Origin: Enterobacteriaceae bacterium RIT691
GTDB taxonomy: Bacteria > Pseudomonadota > Gammaproteobacteria > Enterobacterales > Enterobacteriaceae
Reading direction: 5' to 3'
Assembly: GCA_009668205.1 (NCBI GenBank)
Contig: WJYM01000002.1
Span: 310,001 to 374,000, forward strand
Length of the DNA: 64,000 nucleotides
The translations under genes were made by a program, and so were the position numbers. Every line of letters begins with the position of its first letter. Position 1 is the stretch's first letter. This document shows positions 37,030 to 48,556 of the stretch, piece after piece. The notes under the pieces were generated by a model. The model did no database searches. It worked only from the letters and a program-made list of their open reading frames with translations, and was not told the DNA's origin.

Positions 37030-37896
37030 TTACTTCAAAGGAAGGTAGATGTCCGTCAGCAGTTCATGCTCCGGCACATCGTTCACGAAATTAAGATAAT
37101 GAAAGAAGACGGGGGCATCGCGCAGGGTCTCGCCGCTGGCGGGAAGCCAGTCGCGAAACAGTGCCCAGACGGTCTGGGAAACATTGTCGAGCGAGCCGGA
37201 ATGACGTCCAATCGCGTAGCGTCCACCCGCTATTTCGCCATTAATGACGCCAAAGCCATTGTCCGGAATGGGTTCAGCGACGCTGCCGCAGATATCAAAG
37301 CGGAACGCCTGGGGTTCGGTGGTTGCCGGATCATCCCAGGCAATGCCAAAAGTCTGGCTTTGACGCACCGGTGATAACCCCGTGCTTTTACGCCAGGCAA
37401 TGAAATTTGCGACGCTGGTGTTCACCAAATCCGGGCTGCCGCGATGTTGCAGCATCGCCACGCGGGTGGCGGGGAAATCGATAATTCTGACGTCCATCGT
37501 TTGTTGCTCCTGTGAGGCCATTTTCGGGACGCGTCGGTGCCACTCCAGCCAGTCCGGATTGGACCGAAACTGACTCGGGCTGAGGCCAAACGCGATTTTG
37601 AAAGCGCGACTGAACGATTCCGGATTCTGAAATCCGGCATCAAGGGCGATATCGATCACTTTATCCTGCGAATTAAACGCCAGTCGCCACGATGCGTGAC
37701 GCAGGCGCAACCACTGGATATAGCGATACAGCGGCAATCCACTGAACGCCTGAAACTGACGGTGAAAATGGTAAGGCGAACAGCAGGCCAGGCTGCTGAG
37801 CTGCTCTAATGAGAGCGGTTCATCCAGATGGCGGGCGATATATTCACACACCATCGTAAACCGTTCGCGGTACACCGTTGTCCTTGCATCGTTCAT
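37030..37896 (-). CDS. ygiV: AraC-family regulator with GyrI-like effector domain (full-length YgiV)
   Basis: 288 residues: an N-terminal pair of AraC helix-turn-helix motifs (about 10-110, SLEQLSSLACCSPYHFHRQF and DIALDAGFQNPESFSRAFKIAFG), then a GyrI-like ligand-binding domain (about 133-288, VRIIDFPATRVAMLQHRGSPD and GGRYAIGRHSG). In E. coli the corresponding ygiV encodes only the second domain. GGAGG lies before the ATG. Such proteins are MarA/Rob-related activators that sense small molecules. Symbol is by homology of the effector domain and location; the function of the two-domain form may differ. Confidence 0.85.
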   Translation of the reverse strand: MNDARTTVYRERFTMVCEYIARHLDEPLSLEQLSSLACCSPYHFHRQFQAFSGLPLYRYIQWLRLRHASWRLAFNSQDKVIDIALDAGFQNPESFSRAFKIAFGLSPSQFRSNPDWLEWHRRVPKMASQEQQTMDVRIIDFPATRVAMLQHRGSPDLVNTSVANFIAWRKSTGLSPVRQSQTFGIAWDDPATTEPQAFRFDICGSVAEPIPDNGFGVINGEIAGGRYAIGRHSGSLDNVSQTVWALFRDWLPASGETLRDAPVFFHYLNFVNDVPEHELLTDIYLPLK

Positions 37897-37989
37897 CGCA
37901 TCCTCCTGATGGCCTACTTTGCCCGTTCGGTCGTTCAGCGTCCTGACCGATCTTGCGCAATGTCCCTGGGAGGTGCAATACGGGCGCCC

Positions 37990-38379
37990 TTACTTGCTGA
38001 CTTTATTGACCTGCTTAACGTCGATCTCGACGGAGTTCCAGTCTTTATCGACTTCGCCCTGCAACTCCACCACGTCCTGTGGCGTCACGCTCACGCCGTT
38101 CCAACGCTTATGATCAATATCGACATTGATGATGCCCGTGCTGTCCTTAAACTTATAGACGTCGTCAGACACGCGTTCAATCAGGTTGCCCCGCAAGGTA
38201 ACCCACGCATCATCACGCAGTGATTTCGCGGCTTCAACCGTTGTGACGCTGCCATTTGGCCCGACAAAACCGCCGCTTTGCGTTGAACCCGGCCCTGAAA
38301 AACCGCCCTGGGTGTTTGCGGCAAAAGCAGGGGCTGACATTAAAGCGACGATAGCGGCAATGGCGAATGTTTTCTTCAT
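37990..38379 (-). CDS. ygiW: Periplasmic OB-fold stress protein YgiW (VisP-like)
   Basis: 129 residues from the ATG at 38379. A Sec signal peptide [19 protein letters not shown], then the BOF domain (DUF388): a five-stranded OB-fold with [21 protein letters not shown]. In Salmonella the homologue VisP binds sugar components of peptidoglycan and is needed for stress tolerance; its gene adjoins qseB, as here, in the divergent direction. Upstream frame residues are not conserved. Confidence 0.95.
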   Translation of the reverse strand: MKKTFAIAAIVALMSAPAFAANTQGGFSGPGSTQSGGFVGPNGSVTTVEAAKSLRDDAWVTLRGNLIERVSDDVYKFKDSTGIINVDIDHKRWNGVSVTPQDVVELQGEVDKDWNSVEIDVKQVNKVSK

Positions 38380-38428
38380 TAAGTTTTCTCCTGAATGGGA
38401 TGTTTCGCCTCTATTAGAACGCTCAAAA

Positions 38429-38445
38429 CTTAACAACTTCTTAAG
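38429..38445 (+). promoter_or_regulatory. PmrA/QseB-type direct repeat between ygiW and qseB
   Basis: CTTAAC-AACTT-CTTAAG: two CTTAA half-sites with 11-bp spacing, the form recognised by PmrA/BasR-class response regulators. QseB belongs to this class, so autoregulation of qseBC and control of ygiW is likely. Confidence 0.7.
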
Positions 38446-38527
38446 GAGAAAAAAGATTATTTATTGCTGTACAGCACCGGCTGACAACGGTTTACTGCCC
38501 ATTATCAGAGCGAAAAAGGACTCGGGA

Positions 38528-39187
38528 ATGCGCATATTACTGGTTGAAGATGACAAGCTTATCGGCGATGGCCTCAAGGCCGGGCTCATCAAGCTGGGCT
38601 TTACCCTTGACTGGTTTACCCGTGGCGAAGAAGGGAAAGAGGCGCTCTATACCGCACCGTATGACGCCGTGATCCTGGATCTCACGCTGCCAGGCATCGA
38701 TGGTCTGGAGATCCTCCGCGAGTGGCGAAGCCAGGGCCGTAAAGAACCGGTGCTGGTCCTGACGGCCCGGGATGCGCTTGCTCAGCGCGTTGAAGGACTG
38801 CGTCTTGGGGCGGATGACTATCTGTGCAAGCCTTTCGCCCTGATTGAAGTCGCGGCCCGGATGGAAGCGCTGATTCGCCGCAGTCACGGTCAGGCCAGCA
38901 ATGCGCTACGTCACGGCAATGTCACCCTCAACCCCGACGCGCTGACGGTGTATCTTGGGGACGAGTTACTTTCCCTCAAGCCCAAAGAGTTTGCCCTGCT
39001 GGAACTGCTGATGCGCAATACCGGACGCGTGCTGCCAAGAAAATTAATAGAAGAGAAGTTGTATGGCTGGGACGATGACGTCTCCAGCAACGCCGTTGAA
39101 GTCCACATTCATCATCTGCGACGCAAGCTGGGTAATGCGTTTATCCGAACCGTACACGGTATCGGCTATACCCTGGGTGAACAATGA
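38528..39187 (+). CDS. qseB: OmpR-family response regulator QseB
   Basis: 219 residues, the same as E. coli, from the ATG at 38528; a much longer open frame upstream runs over the promoter and is not coding. Receiver domain with phosphoacceptor Asp51 ([13 protein letters not shown]) and the acidic pair E7/D8, then a winged-helix DNA-binding domain (about 125-219). It is the partner of QseC in sensing quorum/adrenergic and metal signals, controlling flagella and virulence genes in E. coli. Its stop overlaps qseC (ATGA). Confidence 0.96.
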   Translation: MRILLVEDDKLIGDGLKAGLIKLGFTLDWFTRGEEGKEALYTAPYDAVILDLTLPGIDGLEILREWRSQGRKEPVLVLTARDALAQRVEGLRLGADDYLCKPFALIEVAARMEALIRRSHGQASNALRHGNVTLNPDALTVYLGDELLSLKPKEFALLELLMRNTGRVLPRKLIEEKLYGWDDDVSSNAVEVHIHHLRRKLGNAFIRTVHGIGYTLGEQ

Positions 39188-40533
39188 AACGTCTGCTGAC
39201 CCTCAATCTGCGTCTGCGCCTGACGCTGCTGTTTATTGTGCTGACGCTGCTCGCCTGGGGCTGCGCCAGTTTTATCGCCTGGCAGCAGACGACCCACAAG
39301 CTCGACAAGCTGTTTGATACCCAGCAAATGCTGTTTGCCAAACGGCTCAGCGCAATGGATTTTGCCGAGATACGCGCCACGTCGCCGCAGCTACACAGTC
39401 AAAAGAAAATCAAGCACGGGCATCTTGATGACGATGCGCTGGCGTTCGCCATCTATACCGCCGACGGAAGTATGGTGGTGAACGATGGTGAGAACGGCCA
39501 GAACATCCCCTATCACTATCGCCGGGAAGGATTCGACGAGGGTTTCCTGACGGACGATAACGATGAATGGCGCTTTCTGTGGCTGACCACCACGGACGGC
39601 AAATACCGCATCGTTGTAGGCCAGGAGTGGGAATACCGTCAGGAGATGGCGCTGGATATTGTCACGTCTCAGCTCACGCCGTGGTTAATTGCACTGCCGT
39701 TGATGATCCTGTTGCTGATTGTGCTGTTGACTCGCGAACTGGCTCCGCTGAAGAAGCTCACCCGCACACTGCGCGAGCGCTCACCGGAATCAGATATACC
39801 GCTGAATACCGACGGCGTTCCAGGCGAAGTTCGCCCGCTGGTCGACGCGCTGAATCAGCTGTTTATTCGATCCAGTGACATGATGCTGCGCGAGCGGCGT
39901 TTTACGTCTGACGCCGCCCATGAACTGCGCACCCCGCTGACCGCACTGAAAGTGCAAACCGACGTGGCCCAATTGTCAGAAGACGATCCCAGCGCGCGAA
40001 ACAAGGCACTGGCGCAGCTTCACTCTGGCATCGACAGAGCCACTCGTCTGGTCGAGCAACTGCTGACGCTGTCACGGCTCGACTCGCTTTCCCAGCTGGA
40101 CGATGTTGAGCCTGTTTCTCTGGCCGATCTGCTGCAATCCTCAGTCATGGAGAACTACCATTCCGCCCAACAACGCGGTGTTGAGCTACGCCTGCACATC
40201 AACGCGCCTGAGGTGAACAAAATCGGCCAGCCGCTGCTGCTGAATCTGCTGCTGCGCAATCTCATTGATAACGCCGTACGCTACAGCCCATCCGGAAGCA
40301 CCGTGGACATCACCCTCGACGCCCATCAGATCAGCGTTTGCGATAATGGCCCCGGCATCAGCCCCAACGCCCTTGCCCGCCTGGGTGAACGCTTCTATCG
40401 CCCACCGGGCCAGGATCAGCCCGGCAGCGGCCTTGGCTTGTCCATCGTGCAACGCATCGCAACGCTGCATCAGATGAGCCCCTCTTTTAGCAACGCGCCG
40501 GAGGGCGGTTTTCAGGTACGACTGCGCTGGTAG
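39184..40533 (+). CDS. qseC: Sensor histidine kinase QseC
   Basis: 449 residues, the same as E. coli. Two membrane helices (about 12-32 and 158-180) flank a periplasmic sensor region; HAMP, then the H-box [17 protein letters not shown] with phospho-acceptor His246; N box DNAVRY and G boxes DNGPGI and GSGLGLSI. It phosphorylates QseB. It starts 4 nt inside qseB, so the pair is translationally coupled. Confidence 0.97.
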   Translation: MKRLLTLNLRLRLTLLFIVLTLLAWGCASFIAWQQTTHKLDKLFDTQQMLFAKRLSAMDFAEIRATSPQLHSQKKIKHGHLDDDALAFAIYTADGSMVVNDGENGQNIPYHYRREGFDEGFLTDDNDEWRFLWLTTTDGKYRIVVGQEWEYRQEMALDIVTSQLTPWLIALPLMILLLIVLLTRELAPLKKLTRTLRERSPESDIPLNTDGVPGEVRPLVDALNQLFIRSSDMMLRERRFTSDAAHELRTPLTALKVQTDVAQLSEDDPSARNKALAQLHSGIDRATRLVEQLLTLSRLDSLSQLDDVEPVSLADLLQSSVMENYHSAQQRGVELRLHINAPEVNKIGQPLLLNLLLRNLIDNAVRYSPSGSTVDITLDAHQISVCDNGPGISPNALARLGERFYRPPGQDQPGSGLGLSIVQRIATLHQMSPSFSNAPEGGFQVRLRW

Positions 40534-40635
40534 CCCGATTATTGCGTTTATAGCAAAAGACTTTGCACATTTTGCGAATTTCACCGCACCGCTGTCGGGG
40601 TTACACTGTCGAAAACGTATTGGCGGAGAGCAACG

Positions 40636-41217
40636 ATGAGCAAGATCCTGATTATCAACGGCGGTAAAAAATTCGGTCATTCTAATGGCCAGCTGAACGA
40701 CACCATGACCGAGGTCGCGGATGGACATCTGCGCGACGCCGGGCATGAAGTCCGTGTTGTCCGTGCTGACAGTGATTACGACGTAAAAGCCGAAGTGCAA
40801 AACTTCCTGTGGGCCGACACCGTTATCTGGCAGATGCCTGGTTGGTGGATGGGCGCACCGTGGACCGTGAAAAAATACATCGACGATGTCTTCACTGAAG
40901 GTCACGGTTCACTGTATGCCAGCGACGGTCGCACGCGTTCTGACGCCAGCAAAAAATATGGCTCCGGCGGCCTGATTCAGGGCAAAAAATACATGATCTC
41001 CCTGACCTGGAACGCCCCGATGGAAGCCTTCACCGAGAAAGACCAGTTCTTCCACGGCGTCGGCGTTGACGGCGTGTATCTGCCCTTCCATAAAGCGAAC
41101 CAGTTCCTGGGGATGGAAGCGCTGCCGACCTTTATCGCCAATGACGTGATCAAAATGCCGGATGTGCCGCGCTATATCGCAGAATATCGCAAGCATCTTA
41201 CGGCGATTTTTGGTTAA
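40636..41217 (+). CDS. mdaB: NADPH quinone reductase MdaB
   Basis: 193 residues, the same as E. coli. Flavodoxin-like fold with the FAD-binding region ILIINGGKKFGHSNGQL and QMPGWWMGAPWTVKKY. It makes a two-electron reduction of quinones, avoiding semiquinone radicals. GGAGAG precedes the start. ygiN follows after 32 bp as its functional partner. Confidence 0.97.
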   Translation: MSKILIINGGKKFGHSNGQLNDTMTEVADGHLRDAGHEVRVVRADSDYDVKAEVQNFLWADTVIWQMPGWWMGAPWTVKKYIDDVFTEGHGSLYASDGRTRSDASKKYGSGGLIQGKKYMISLTWNAPMEAFTEKDQFFHGVGVDGVYLPFHKANQFLGMEALPTFIANDVIKMPDVPRYIAEYRKHLTAIFG

Positions 41218-41249
41218 CTGGAGGCCTGAATACAAGGAGCGCATGAATC

Positions 41250-41564
41250 ATGTTAACTGTAATTGCTGAGATCCGTACCCGTCCAGGTCTTCATCATCGT
41301 CAGGCCGTGCTGGATGAGTTCGCGAAAATTATCCCAACCGTGCTAAAGGAAGAAGGTTGTCATGGCTATGCGCCAATGATCGATCATGCCGCAGGCGTGA
41401 GCTTCCAGGCGACCGCACCGGATTCGATTGTCATGGTGGAGCTGTGGGAAACCGTCGCACACCTTGAAGCGCATCTGCAAACTGCGCACATGAAAGCGTG
41501 GAGCGAAGCGGTAAAGGGTGAAGTGCTGGAAAGCCACATCCGCATCCTGGAACAGGGCGTGTAA
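41250..41564 (+). CDS. ygiN: Quinol monooxygenase YgiN
   Basis: 104 residues, the same as E. coli. Single ABM (antibiotic biosynthesis monooxygenase) ferredoxin-like domain: MLTVIAEIRTRPGLHHRQAV and MVELWETVAHLEAHL. It oxidises the quinols made by MdaB, forming a quinone redox cycle. In one transcription unit with mdaB and followed by a terminator. Confidence 0.96.
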   Translation: MLTVIAEIRTRPGLHHRQAVLDEFAKIIPTVLKEEGCHGYAPMIDHAAGVSFQATAPDSIVMVELWETVAHLEAHLQTAHMKAWSEAVKGEVLESHIRILEQGV

Positions 41565-41581
41565 CCTCCCCTGTCAGCGAG

Positions 41582-41616
41582 AAAGCCCGGTCGGGATAAC
41601 GAACCGGGCTTTTTTA
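41582..41616 (+). terminator. Terminator of mdaB-ygiN
   Basis: AAAGCCCGGT (41582-41591) pairs with ACCGGGCTTT (41603-41612), followed by a T-tract. The stem is A-rich on its other side, so it could also terminate the convergent TRAP operon. Confidence 0.88.
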
Positions 41617-41622
41617 TGTCTG

Positions 41623-42912
41623 CTAACGGAACGTTGTGGGCAGCCACAGCGACAGCGCAGGGAAGTACGTCACTATCATCAGCACCAGGAACAACGCCGC
41701 ATAGAACGGCATCATTGATTTCACCACCTGCTCCACTTTCAGGCCGCTTACCGCACTGGCGACAAACAGCACCGAACCGACCGGCGGAGTGATCAACCCA
41801 ATCCCCAGGTTAGTCATCATGATTATCCCGAAATGAACCGGATCGATTCCCACTTTCATAATGACCGGCAGCAGGATGGGCGTCAGGATCAGGATCAGGG
41901 GCGCCATATCCATCAGCAGGCCCAGCATCAGCAGCATGACGTTGATGATCATCAGGATCACATATTTGTTATCCGACATCGCCAGCAGTGCTGAAGAGAT
42001 CTCCTGCGGAATGCCGACCAGCATCATCACCGAGCCAAAGGCCGCGGCGAAGGCAATCAACACCATGACCATGGTCACCGTTTTAATGGTGCGGTGAATC
42101 AGCTTCGGAAAATCTTTGAGCTTGTACTCCCGGTAAACAAAGAACGTCACAAACATGGCCCATACGCAGGCAATGGCGCCAGATTCTGTTGGCGTGAAGA
42201 AACCGGAAAGGATCCCTCCGGAGATAATCACGATAGTGATAAGCCCCCAGACGGCGTCCGTCGCAATCTTCAGCTGGCGCTTGAGCTCCACCCGTTCTTC
42301 TTTCGGGTAGTTGTTTTTTCGCGCCGAAATCAAGCACAGCACAATCAGCGTGCCGCACAGCACCAACGTCGGAATGATGCCCGCAAGGAACATGGCCGGA
42401 ATGGTCACCGCCGCGGTATTGGCGACAATCGCAAACAGCACCGAGTTGTGGCTCGGCGGCACCAGAATCGCCTGCACGGACGAGCTGGCGGTCAGCACGG
42501 CGCCGAAAGAACGTGGGTACCCTTTGCGTTCCATTTCCGGGATCAGTACCGATCCAATCGAGGCGGTATCCGCAACGGACGAACCGGAGATGGCGCCAAA
42601 CAGCGTAGAAGCGAGGATGTTCACCAGCGCCAGTCCGCCACGGATCCAGCCGACAAACAGGCCAGCGAAATCAACGAGCCGCCTCGCCATCCCGCCTTCC
42701 GCCATAATGGCCCCCGCAAAGACAAAGAACGGAATGGTCAGCAGGTTCACGTTATCGGTGCTGTGGAAAATGGTGATGATCAGGCCGTCCAGCGAAAAAT
42801 CCGCGTAGAACGTCACGATCACCGCGGTCAGACCAACGGCATACGCCACGGGCATCCCCACGGCCATCAGCACAGCAAAGGTCACCAGAAAAACGACTAA
42901 CGTCATATCCAT
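41623..42912 (-). CDS. TRAP transporter large membrane subunit (DctM-like)
   Basis: 429 residues, full length for DctM, with about twelve membrane segments. Recognised landmarks: PFFVFAGAIMAEGGMARRLVDF, the substrate-pocket region ISGSSVADTASIGSVLIPEM, and PPSHNSV. It is the ion-coupled translocation subunit, moving substrate with sodium. It lies 12 bp after the small subunit. The operon is absent between ygiN and parE in E. coli K-12. Confidence 0.93.
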   Translation of the reverse strand: MDMTLVVFLVTFAVLMAVGMPVAYAVGLTAVIVTFYADFSLDGLIITIFHSTDNVNLLTIPFFVFAGAIMAEGGMARRLVDFAGLFVGWIRGGLALVNILASTLFGAISGSSVADTASIGSVLIPEMERKGYPRSFGAVLTASSSVQAILVPPSHNSVLFAIVANTAAVTIPAMFLAGIIPTLVLCGTLIVLCLISARKNNYPKEERVELKRQLKIATDAVWGLITIVIISGGILSGFFTPTESGAIACVWAMFVTFFVYREYKLKDFPKLIHRTIKTVTMVMVLIAFAAAFGSVMMLVGIPQEISSALLAMSDNKYVILMIINVMLLMLGLLMDMAPLILILTPILLPVIMKVGIDPVHFGIIMMTNLGIGLITPPVGSVLFVASAVSGLKVEQVVKSMMPFYAALFLVLMIVTYFPALSLWLPTTFR

Positions 42913-42924
42913 TTTTTAGTTTCC

Positions 42925-43476
42925 TTAATGACCGGCTTTCGCAGAACCAAACTGCACCAGTTCGCGATGTGACTGGGAACCGCAGAAGATCCGTTCAATC
43001 ACGAACAGCAGCGTAAAGAATGAACCCAGCGGCACCGGGAGATGTGTGATACCGGAAGTCAGGAATGGCAGTGAAGGGACAATATCGTACCAGGCATCCA
43101 TGCACCCCATAATTCCCCAATGGATGATAAAGGCGCAGGTCACCAGCATGGCCAAATCAACAAACATTTCCACGCCTTTACGGGCCACAGGCGAAATGTT
43201 ATCGACCAGCATGGTGATCGCGATGTGGCCACCGGCACGGTACGCCGCGGCGGCGCCCACGAAGGAAAACGTGATCATGCAAATTTGCGATAACGGTTCT
43301 GGCCAACTGGTCGAGGCGTAGGGTAAAAAATGCAGCCAGGCGGGGAAATCAGGACGGAAACGTGCGTAGATACCGACCAGATAAATAAAGGTCATAAATA
43401 ACAAACTCATCCCTGATAACCAGATGCAAATCCGGTACACGCCATCCATTGCGCGGATATAAGTATTTTTCATCAT
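42925..43476 (-). CDS. TRAP transporter small membrane subunit (DctQ-like)
   Basis: 183 residues with four membrane helices (about 15-35, 62-80, 100-120, 140-158). MMKN can begin at either of two adjacent ATGs; the second (43473) has the better spacing from AGGAG. DctQ subunits are variable in sequence; context between DctP-like and DctM-like genes carries the call. The C-terminus (EIFCGSQSHRELVQFG region) is cytoplasmic. Confidence 0.9.
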   Translation of the reverse strand: MMKNTYIRAMDGVYRICIWLSGMSLLFMTFIYLVGIYARFRPDFPAWLHFLPYASTSWPEPLSQICMITFSFVGAAAAYRAGGHIAITMLVDNISPVARKGVEMFVDLAMLVTCAFIIHWGIMGCMDAWYDIVPSLPFLTSGITHLPVPLGSFFTLLFVIERIFCGSQSHRELVQFGSAKAGH

Positions 43477-43526
43477 AATCTCCTGGACGCGACAGAGCCG
43501 TCAGCACGGCTCTGTCAGGGGATGCG

Positions 43527-44504
43527 TTATTGCGTGTTCTCGATGTCCTGCATTAATGAACCAAACTGTTTGCCATATTTTTCGCGTACTGGCGCGGTGG
43601 CATCGACAAACGGCTTTTTATCCACGGCAATAAACTTCACGCCCTGAGCTTCCAGTTTTGCTTTTGATTTATCAACGTATTGCGCCCACAGAACGCGCTC
43701 TTCTGCCTGTGCTTCTTTTGCCAGCTTCATAATTAAAGTCTGATCGTCAGCCGAGAGTTTGTCCCATTTCTTTTTTGAGAACGCCAGCACTTCCGGAATC
43801 ATAAAGTGCTCAGTCATATCGAAATATTTCGTTCCGGCAACCGCATAGTTTTCGGTATCAAACGTAGGTTCATTATTTTCGGCGGCATCGATGACCCCGG
43901 TTTGCAGGCTGGCAAATACATCACCCACCGGCAACACCACCGGGTTCGCGCCCATCGCTTTAAAGGAGTCCAGACCAATAGGGTTATTTTGCAGACGGAT
44001 TTTCACGCCGGAGAGCTCATTAATCGTGGTGACCGGTTTTTTGGTGATCAGGCTGCGTGAGCCCGCATCCATCCAGCCGAGGAACACCAGCCCAAGGTTG
44101 CTGTTGCTAATTTTCTGCGCCAGATCATCACCAATTTTACCGTCCAGCACGTGGTGCTGATGCTCGGTGTTACGGAAGACAAACGGCATATTAAAGACGC
44201 TCACTTCCGGCAGTATTCCGCCAACCGGAGCCATCGACACCCTGAGCACATCAATCGCGCCAGCGCGGGTTTTTTCGAGCGTGGTACTTTCATCACCCAT
44301 TTGTCCGCTCGGGAACATTTTGATGGATAAACGGCCGTCGGTTTGCTGACTGAGTTTTTCACCCATATGAATAACAGCAGCCGTTGTAGGATAATCTGCA
44401 GGGTGTACATCAGACGCGATAAACACCGTCTTCGCCATTGCCGTTGCGCTACCCATTAATAACGATAACGACACCAGACTTAACGCCAGTTTATTTCTCA
44501 GCAT
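43527..44504 (-). CDS. TRAP transporter periplasmic solute-binding protein (DctP-like)
   Basis: 325 residues with a Sec signal (LALSLVSLSLLMGSATAMA) and the DctP family fold. The conserved carboxylate-binding Arg lies in GVKIRLQNNPIG; other family marks are FIASDVHPADYPT near the N-terminus and AENNEPTFDTENYA. An acid sugar, uronate or C4-acid is the likely substrate class, but the exact compound cannot be read here. GGAGTGG precedes the ATG. It is the first gene of the operon. Upstream (44505-44730) is AT-rich with repeated TTTCAT on the minus strand, probably the promoter. Confidence 0.93.
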   Translation of the reverse strand: MLRNKLALSLVSLSLLMGSATAMAKTVFIASDVHPADYPTTAAVIHMGEKLSQQTDGRLSIKMFPSGQMGDESTTLEKTRAGAIDVLRVSMAPVGGILPEVSVFNMPFVFRNTEHQHHVLDGKIGDDLAQKISNSNLGLVFLGWMDAGSRSLITKKPVTTINELSGVKIRLQNNPIGLDSFKAMGANPVVLPVGDVFASLQTGVIDAAENNEPTFDTENYAVAGTKYFDMTEHFMIPEVLAFSKKKWDKLSADDQTLIMKLAKEAQAEERVLWAQYVDKSKAKLEAQGVKFIAVDKKPFVDATAPVREKYGKQFGSLMQDIENTQ

Positions 44505-44730
44505 AAAACCACTCCATTTGTAGGTATTATTGTAGAGGCGTGGAATACGCAGAGGTTATTGACCCACACCTTTTGTTTACGCTTGCCGGGAGTCAATATG
44601 AAGGAAAGAGAGGGTGCGTTCTGTGAGATAAAACAGAAAAACGAAAAGGCGTTTTAGTTTTAAAAAATATGAAACGATAAAAATGAAATGTTAATAAACG
44701 TCAGGGCAGCAGAATATAGCGTCCAATAAA

Positions 44731-44762
44731 AAAGCGGGAAAATAATCATTTCCCGCTTTTTT
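44731..44762. terminator. Terminator of parE
   Basis: AAAAAGCGGGAAA (44731-44743) and TTTCCCGCTTTTT form a long stem around a 7-nt loop. T-runs occur on both strands; on the minus strand it terminates parE. Confidence 0.88.
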
Positions 44763-44783
44763 AGGAGAGAGTCAAATCACCAA

Positions 44784-46706
<1,923 letters not shown>

Positions 46707-47282
46707 TTAACGCAGCCCCAGAAAATCGATAATCTGTGTGAAATGATCTTCAAAGCCGATAAATGCGTGATTACCGCCCTCCTCGACCGTCTGGCGGCAG
46801 GAGGCGAAGTAGTCCACAGCCTGGCGGTAATCAAGCACTTCATCCCCCGTCTGCTGCAAAAGCCAGATCAGATCCGGCGCGTCGAGCGGGTCGATATGCA
46901 TCACTTTCAGATCGTAAATATGGCGTGACTCTAGCACATATTGCTGCCCGGTGTAGGGATTCTCGTTTGGCCCCAGAAAGGCCGCCAGCAGCTCAAACGG
47001 ACGCACTGCCGGATTGACGACCACGGCAGGCAGCGTGAAACATTGTGACAGCCAGGTGGCGTAATAGCCGCCTAATGACGACCCCACGATGCCCAGCGGG
47101 GCGCCGCCGTGCTGCATCACCAGTTTTTCCAGCAGTTCTGCCGCCTCGGCCGGGTAGGCGGGCAGCTCGGGCACAACCATCTCGATGTCCGGATGGTGTT
47201 CGGCAAGCCACGATTTCAGCGCCGTCGCCTTTGCAGAGCGAGGTGAGCTGTTAAAACCGTGGAGGTAGAGAAGTGTAGACAT
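46707..47282 (-). CDS. yqiA: Esterase YqiA
   Basis: 191 residues (E. coli 193). Alpha/beta hydrolase with nucleophile elbow GSSLGGYYA, an N-terminal [10 protein letters not shown] oxyanion region and the C-terminal His in GGNHAF. E. coli YqiA hydrolyses short acyl-CoA and p-nitrophenyl esters; its physiological substrate is unclear. The ATG shares one base with the cpdA stop (TGATG), and parE follows after 28 bp, so the three are co-transcribed. Confidence 0.95.
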   Translation of the reverse strand: MSTLLYLHGFNSSPRSAKATALKSWLAEHHPDIEMVVPELPAYPAEAAELLEKLVMQHGGAPLGIVGSSLGGYYATWLSQCFTLPAVVVNPAVRPFELLAAFLGPNENPYTGQQYVLESRHIYDLKVMHIDPLDAPDLIWLLQQTGDEVLDYRQAVDYFASCRQTVEEGGNHAFIGFEDHFTQIIDFLGLR

Positions 47283-48109
47283 CAGTATCCTTCTGAAGCG
47301 GTGTCAGGGCGGAACTGCGCGCTTTCCAGGCGGCAAACCTCAGTGGTCAGAGTTCCGTCGCTGTTAAGATCCAACCAGCGCCAACCCGGCGCGATGGTAT
47401 CCAGCGTGAAATTCGCACAGTGCGGTTTAAACTGCACGCAGGTCGAGGGCGTCGCCATCATCCGGCGTCCGTTCCAGTCAACATCCATCTCCTGATGAAT
47501 ATGACCGCAAAGCAGATTTTTCACCCGCGGAAAGCGCATTAACACACGATCCAGCGCCCCGGCGTTACGCAGGCTGTGCTGATCCAGCCAACTGCATCCT
47601 GCCGGAAGGGGATGATGATGTAACAGCAGCAGCGTGTAGCGCTCTGGCGATTCCGCCAGCCGCTGTTCCAGCCATTCGAGCTGGAAATCGCTCAGTTCAC
47701 CGTGAGGCACACCGAAAACCTGGCTGTCGAGCATCAGAATTTGCCAGTGTTCACCGGCAAATACCCGTTTAGCCGGAGAGATACCCGAATCCTGTAAGGC
47801 GCTATACATGGCAGGTTGGAAATCGTGATTGCCGGGCAACCAGACACAGGGCGCAGCAAAGCTCGCGATGCCTTCAGCGAAATGCTGATAAGCCGCGGAA
47901 GAGTGGTCCTGTGCTAAATCGCCGGTGGCGACAACGAGATCGCACTCACGCTGCGAGGCACGGATTGCCGCCAGAACGGCCTGGTAGCTCTCCCAGGTGT
48001 TCACCCCGAGCAACGTTTCATGTTTTTCAGCAAACAGGTGAGTATCAGTGATTTGTAATATCCTCACTCTGGCCCCACCAGCCAAAGAGAGGTTTAACAG
48101 GCTTTCCAA
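47282..48109 (-). CDS. cpdA: 3',5'-cyclic-AMP phosphodiesterase
   Basis: 275 residues, the same as E. coli. Metallophosphoesterase with the metal motifs DTHLF, GDLAQD, GNHD, HHHP and CGHIH in order. It hydrolyses cAMP and so lowers CRP activity. Iron-dependent in E. coli. It forms part of the nudF-yqiB-cpdA-yqiA-parE gene string. Confidence 0.97.
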   Translation of the reverse strand: MESLLNLSLAGGARVRILQITDTHLFAEKHETLLGVNTWESYQAVLAAIRASQRECDLVVATGDLAQDHSSAAYQHFAEGIASFAAPCVWLPGNHDFQPAMYSALQDSGISPAKRVFAGEHWQILMLDSQVFGVPHGELSDFQLEWLEQRLAESPERYTLLLLHHHPLPAGCSWLDQHSLRNAGALDRVLMRFPRVKNLLCGHIHQEMDVDWNGRRMMATPSTCVQFKPHCANFTLDTIAPGWRWLDLNSDGTLTTEVCRLESAQFRPDTASEGY

Positions 48110-48133
48110 ATGGTGTCCTTAGGTTTCACGATG

Positions 48134-48556
48134 CTAACAAACCGGAATCGCCATCGCTCCATGTGCCAAACAGTACCGCAACCAGTCGGCTAAAAACTGG
48201 TTAATTTGATGCTTTTCGTCGCGTTGATGCAACTTTTTATTCGGATAATCATACCGTGCTTTGAAGCGAAAAATCTGCTGACTTGAACACACTTCAGCGA
48301 CCATCGCATCGTGGTAAAGCCGCACCGTCATTGACGGCAGGCTCCAGTAGCTAACGGACGGCGCCGTCTGCTCAATGTTCACCAGTGTAGTGTAGCGGGT
48401 CGACTCACTGATCGTTAACCGGTATTGCGCGTTGCCCACCTGATAGCTCACTGTTTCGCCGGGTGCATCGGTATGAGGCAACAGACGGCGCAGCTGAGCG
48501 AAATTGGTTTCGCACAGGCGCATCATTTCAGGGAAGTCAGGTGTATATCGCTTCAT
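48134..48556 (-). CDS. yqiB: DUF1249 protein YqiB
   Basis: 140 residues from the ATG at 48556, the same as E. coli. Its start overlaps the nudF stop as ATGA, which decides the start over an upstream ATG. Conserved stretches are [19 protein letters not shown] and [20 protein letters not shown]. Cytoplasmic, function unknown. Confidence 0.95.
   Translation of the reverse strand: MKRYTPDFPEMMRLCETNFAQLRRLLPHTDAPGETVSYQVGNAQYRLTISESTRYTTLVNIEQTAPSVSYWSLPSMTVRLYHDAMVAEVCSSQQIFRFKARYDYPNKKLHQRDEKHQINQFLADWLRYCLAHGAMAIPVC

Noticed and set aside
38186..38527. N-terminal extension of the QseB frame over the ygiW promoter
   Set aside because: The frame is open by chance; the family start MRILLVEDD is at 38528 and the region carries promoter signals.
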